Below, in pieces: positions 23,713 through 25,612 of a stretch of DNA of 25,612 nt. The DNA comes from Longimonas sp040409695 (GTDB taxonomy: Bacteria > Bacteroidota > Rhodothermia > Rhodothermales > Salinibacteraceae). Made by a program: the position numbers and the translations under genes. The notes under the pieces are model-generated. The model made no database searches. It was given only the letters and a program-made list of their open reading frames with translations, and was not told where the DNA came from. Within the stretch, counting starts at the first letter, position 1. Every line of letters starts with the position of its first letter. Location of the stretch: contig NZ_JARWGJ010000159.1 of NCBI RefSeq assembly GCF_040409695.1, positions 1-25,612 on the forward strand, given 5' to 3'.

Positions 23713-24948
23713 ATGATCTCTCTACCCGACCCTCCTGCTATGCTCGATGCCATTCGCACCGCCGCCACCCGTTACGAAGCCGACGTCATTGCCTGGCGAC
23801 GCGCTTTGCACCAGCAGCCCGAGCTCTCGACCGAGGAGACGCAGACGGCCCGGTTTGTGGCCGATGCGCTTGCGCCGCTCAACCTGCCGCTGCGCACGGG
23901 CCTGTACGATACAGGACTGATGGCTACGCTCCAGGGCAAGAAGCCGGGGCCTACGGTGTTTTTGCGGGCGGATATGGATGCGCTGCCCATCCACGAGGAG
24001 ACGGGGCTGGACTTTGCCTCCCAGAACGACGGCGCAATGCACGCCTGCGGACACGATGCCCACACGGCAATGCTGCTTGGCGCTGCATACATTCTCGAAG
24101 GGATGCGCGCGGATATTCACGGGGCGATCCGGTTCTGCTTTCAACCCAGCGAGGAGCGCCTTCCGGGTGGGGCCCCGTTTCTCATCGAAGAAGGCGTGCT
24201 CGACGACGATGAGCACAGCCCCGCCCCAGAGGTCGTCTACGGACAGCACGTCGCGCCCGACCTGCCTGCAGGTACGATTGGCGTACACAGCGGCATGTAC
24301 ATGGCCTCTGCCGACGAGATCTACCTCACCATCCACGGCGAGGGCGGACACGCTGCCGCACCGCACGAGCTGTCGAGCGATGCCGTGGTGGCCGCGGCCC
24401 ACGTGATTACGGCGCTGCAATCCGTGAACAGCCGCCACCGTCCGCCGGATGTGCCGAGCGTGCTGTCGCTGGGCCGCGTGCAGACCAACGGCGCCACCAA
24501 CGTGCTCCCCGACGCGGTGCAGATTGAGGGTACGTTCCGTGCCATGGATGAAGCATGGCGGCAGAAGGCGCACAAGCTTATTGAGCGCATCGCCACGCAG
24601 ACCGCTCGGGCTCACGGCGCCACCGCCACAGTGGACGTCAAAACCGGCTATCCGGCGCTTTACAACCACGAGGCCCCCACAGCCCTGGCTCGCAATGCTG
24701 CGCTGGACTACGTGGGCGAGGACCGCACCATTGACCTGGAGAAATGGTATGCGGGCGAAGACTTTGCCTACTATCTGAACGAGTGCCCAGGCAGCTTCTA
24801 CCGGCTGGGCACGGGCAGCGCTCCCGGCCACGACACGCACGGACTGCACACGTCGCGATTCACCATCAACGAAGATGCGCTCTCCACGGGTGCGGGCTTC
24901 ATGGCGTACCTGGCATGGCGATACGGGGCTGAGGCATCGCACGGATGA
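23713..24948 (+). CDS. M20-family amidohydrolase (hippurate/IAA-amino acid hydrolase-like)
   Basis: This 411-residue metallopeptidase cleaves the amide bond of N-acyl amino acids in the cytoplasm. Metal ligands are seen as Cys112 and His114 in HACGHDAHTAML, Glu148 in QPSEERLPGG with catalytic Glu147, His179 in YGQHVAPDLPAG, and His379 in THGLHTSRFTINED. The spacings Cys-x-His, 34 residues to Glu, and 200 residues between the two last His agree with plant IAA-amino acid hydrolases; the Glu-to-His stretch is about seven residues longer. A dimerisation domain lies between (GEGGHAAAPHELSSDAVVAA onward). The exact acyl substrate cannot be told. ATG 23713 is chosen, with ATG 23740 as a close alternative; the long upstream extension is not family-like. 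No signal peptide is seen. Confidence 0.92.
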   Translation: MISLPDPPAMLDAIRTAATRYEADVIAWRRALHQQPELSTEETQTARFVADALAPLNLPLRTGLYDTGLMATLQGKKPGPTVFLRADMDALPIHEETGLDFASQNDGAMHACGHDAHTAMLLGAAYILEGMRADIHGAIRFCFQPSEERLPGGAPFLIEEGVLDDDEHSPAPEVVYGQHVAPDLPAGTIGVHSGMYMASADEIYLTIHGEGGHAAAPHELSSDAVVAAAHVITALQSVNSRHRPPDVPSVLSLGRVQTNGATNVLPDAVQIEGTFRAMDEAWRQKAHKLIERIATQTARAHGATATVDVKTGYPALYNHEAPTALARNAALDYVGEDRTIDLEKWYAGEDFAYYLNECPGSFYRLGTGSAPGHDTHGLHTSRFTINEDALSTGAGFMAYLAWRYGAEASHG

Positions 24949-24973
24949 GGCGATGTGCTGGGCATCCCCAAAC

Positions 24974-25009
24974 AAAAAACGCCCACCCCGACGATGTGTC
25001 CGGGTGGGC
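24974..25009 (-). terminator. Terminator for the gene ending at 25046
   Basis: GCCCACCC (24981-24988) and GGGTGGGC (25002-25009) form a perfect 8-bp stem. On the minus strand it is followed by GTTTTTTGTTTGGGG, a good T run. It lies between convergent genes and should stop minus-strand transcripts. Confidence 0.75.
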
Positions 25010-25045
25010 CGCGGTCGTAGATGAGTAGTTTATAGTTGGAACGAG

Positions 25046-25542
25046 TCAATCTGAGGGGTGTCTTTGGACACTTGCAATTATCTCGCCATTGCATCCCCGA
25101 AAGTCAAACTGATCCTCTTGTAGAGGAAAGACTAAAGTCGTGTCATCTCGATATTCGACGAAGCCATAATGTTCGCCAAGATAAAAACCGTCGGCAGTTT
25201 TGCCATTAATGACAGCTCTATCCATATTCCTCCTAATGTTTTCAGGCAAGGACTGAGCAAGCAAACCCCCTACTTCGCCGACCTGGACCTTTTCCTCCAA
25301 CACATCAAGCACATCAGTATCCAAATTGGTGTAGTAGCAACGAACTGAGCAAGAACAGTCCGGTACGCAATCGCAGCTAAACCAACCAATGAATGCACCA
25401 GATCTACGTCGCACTCATCTGTTGAAGATTCACAAGTTAAGCATGTTGACTGTGCATAGGCTTGTGTACAAACAAATAGCAGCAGGAAAGCAGTAGGGAT
25501 AAAGATTAATCGATGATGCCAATCAGGGGTAGAAAAAACCAT
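25046..25542 (-). pseudogene. Cysteine-rich secreted protein, apparently frameshifted
   Basis: Two overlapping minus-strand frames seem to make up one gene. From the ATG at 25542 the first frame encodes a clear signal peptide (basic start HHR, then LIFIPTAFLLLFVC, cut probably after QAYA) and STCLTCESSTDE. It then runs on as less protein-like sequence to 25270. The second frame (25414-25046, opening with GTG directly after a TGA) encodes DCVPDCSCSVRCYY followed by charged, globular-looking sequence to RHPSD. A single-base shift between about 25410 and 25300 would join signal peptide and body into one exported protein of about 165 residues with many cysteines. I do not recognise the family. 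The region is clearly richer in A and T than the rest of the window, suggesting recent acquisition. A sequencing error, or two separate genes, are the alternatives. A terminator follows. Confidence 0.55.
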
Positions 25543-25611
25543 GTCGCCGCAGGCGGCTTGGAAGGGAGATGGACCAACACCTTCCCACACAAGCAGCCCT
25601 TGGCGACATGG
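25539..25611. repeat. Inverted repeat around the start of the secreted-protein gene
   Basis: CCATGTCGCC (25539-25548) and GGCGACATGG (25602-25611) are perfect 10-base arms separated by 53 bases. The left arm contains the start codon of the minus-strand gene, and GCCGCAGGCGGC (25545-25556) is nested next to it. The right arm ends at the window edge, so any larger element cannot be judged. Confidence 0.5.
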
Positions 25612-25612
25612 A

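Noticed and set aside
23722..24975. 417-codon open frame antisense to the amidohydrolase gene
   Set aside because: Shadow of a gene with complete M20 metal ligands; the antisense sequence shows no motif.
1..25612. CRISPR arrays, transposases, phage genes or tRNA/rRNA genes
   Set aside because: No regularly spaced direct repeats, recombinase motifs or RNA gene folds were seen in reading both strands.

Overview
The window looks like a chromosomal stretch of a halophilic member of the Bacteroidota, most likely the Rhodothermia (Salinibacter/Longibacter/Longimonas-like). This is inferred from protein character and not from a marker gene. Support comes from the acidic proteins, moderately high GC, the near absence of Shine-Dalgarno sequences, one perfect Bacteroidota-type -7 box (TAnnTTTG), and a family B DNA polymerase carrying an intein at the motif-B site, where I recall Salinibacter also has one. 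No rRNA, tRNA, CRISPR array or intact insertion sequence was found.

Layout. 47-2101 (minus): an acyl-CoA carboxylase beta subunit and a CsbD-like stress protein. 2309-3661 (plus): protoporphyrinogen oxidase. 3786-5633 (minus): an unrecognised protein and a 2,4-dienoyl-CoA reductase-type SDR. 5634-6253: a long non-coding stretch holding a palindromic repeat. 6254-9478 (plus): a secreted serine hydrolase resembling polyglycine hydrolases, then a flavin amine oxidase. 9482-9591: a three-hairpin palindromic element between convergent genes. 9734-12683 (minus): btaA, btaB and a plcP-like phosphoesterase. 13004-15982 (plus): a family B DNA polymerase interrupted by a 197-residue mini-intein. 16104-18251 (minus): a broken RelE/ParE toxin remnant, dusB and a YbfF-like esterase. 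18453-21041 (plus): a secreted S9 peptidase. 21295-21885 (minus): a small protein with two AP2-like units. 22519-23364 (minus): phenylalanine hydroxylase. 23713-24948 (plus): an M20 amidohydrolase. 25046-25542 (minus): an AT-richer, apparently frameshifted, cysteine-rich secreted protein.

The most coherent system is btaA-btaB-plcP. The phosphoesterase could cut membrane phospholipids to diacylglycerol, BtaA would add the homoserine group from S-adenosylmethionine, and BtaB would trimethylate it to the betaine lipid DGTS. That is a phosphorus-sparing membrane remodelling pathway known from alphaproteobacteria and unexpected here. A perfect 16-bp palindrome lies between btaA and the divergent polymerase gene.

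The second notable item is the polymerase intein. It has splicing blocks but no endonuclease, ends in Gly-Gln instead of His-Asn, and contains in its coding sequence a palindrome of the kind usually found between genes. Most other genes are ordinary housekeeping or catabolic functions (acyl-CoA, haem and aromatic amino acid metabolism, tRNA modification).
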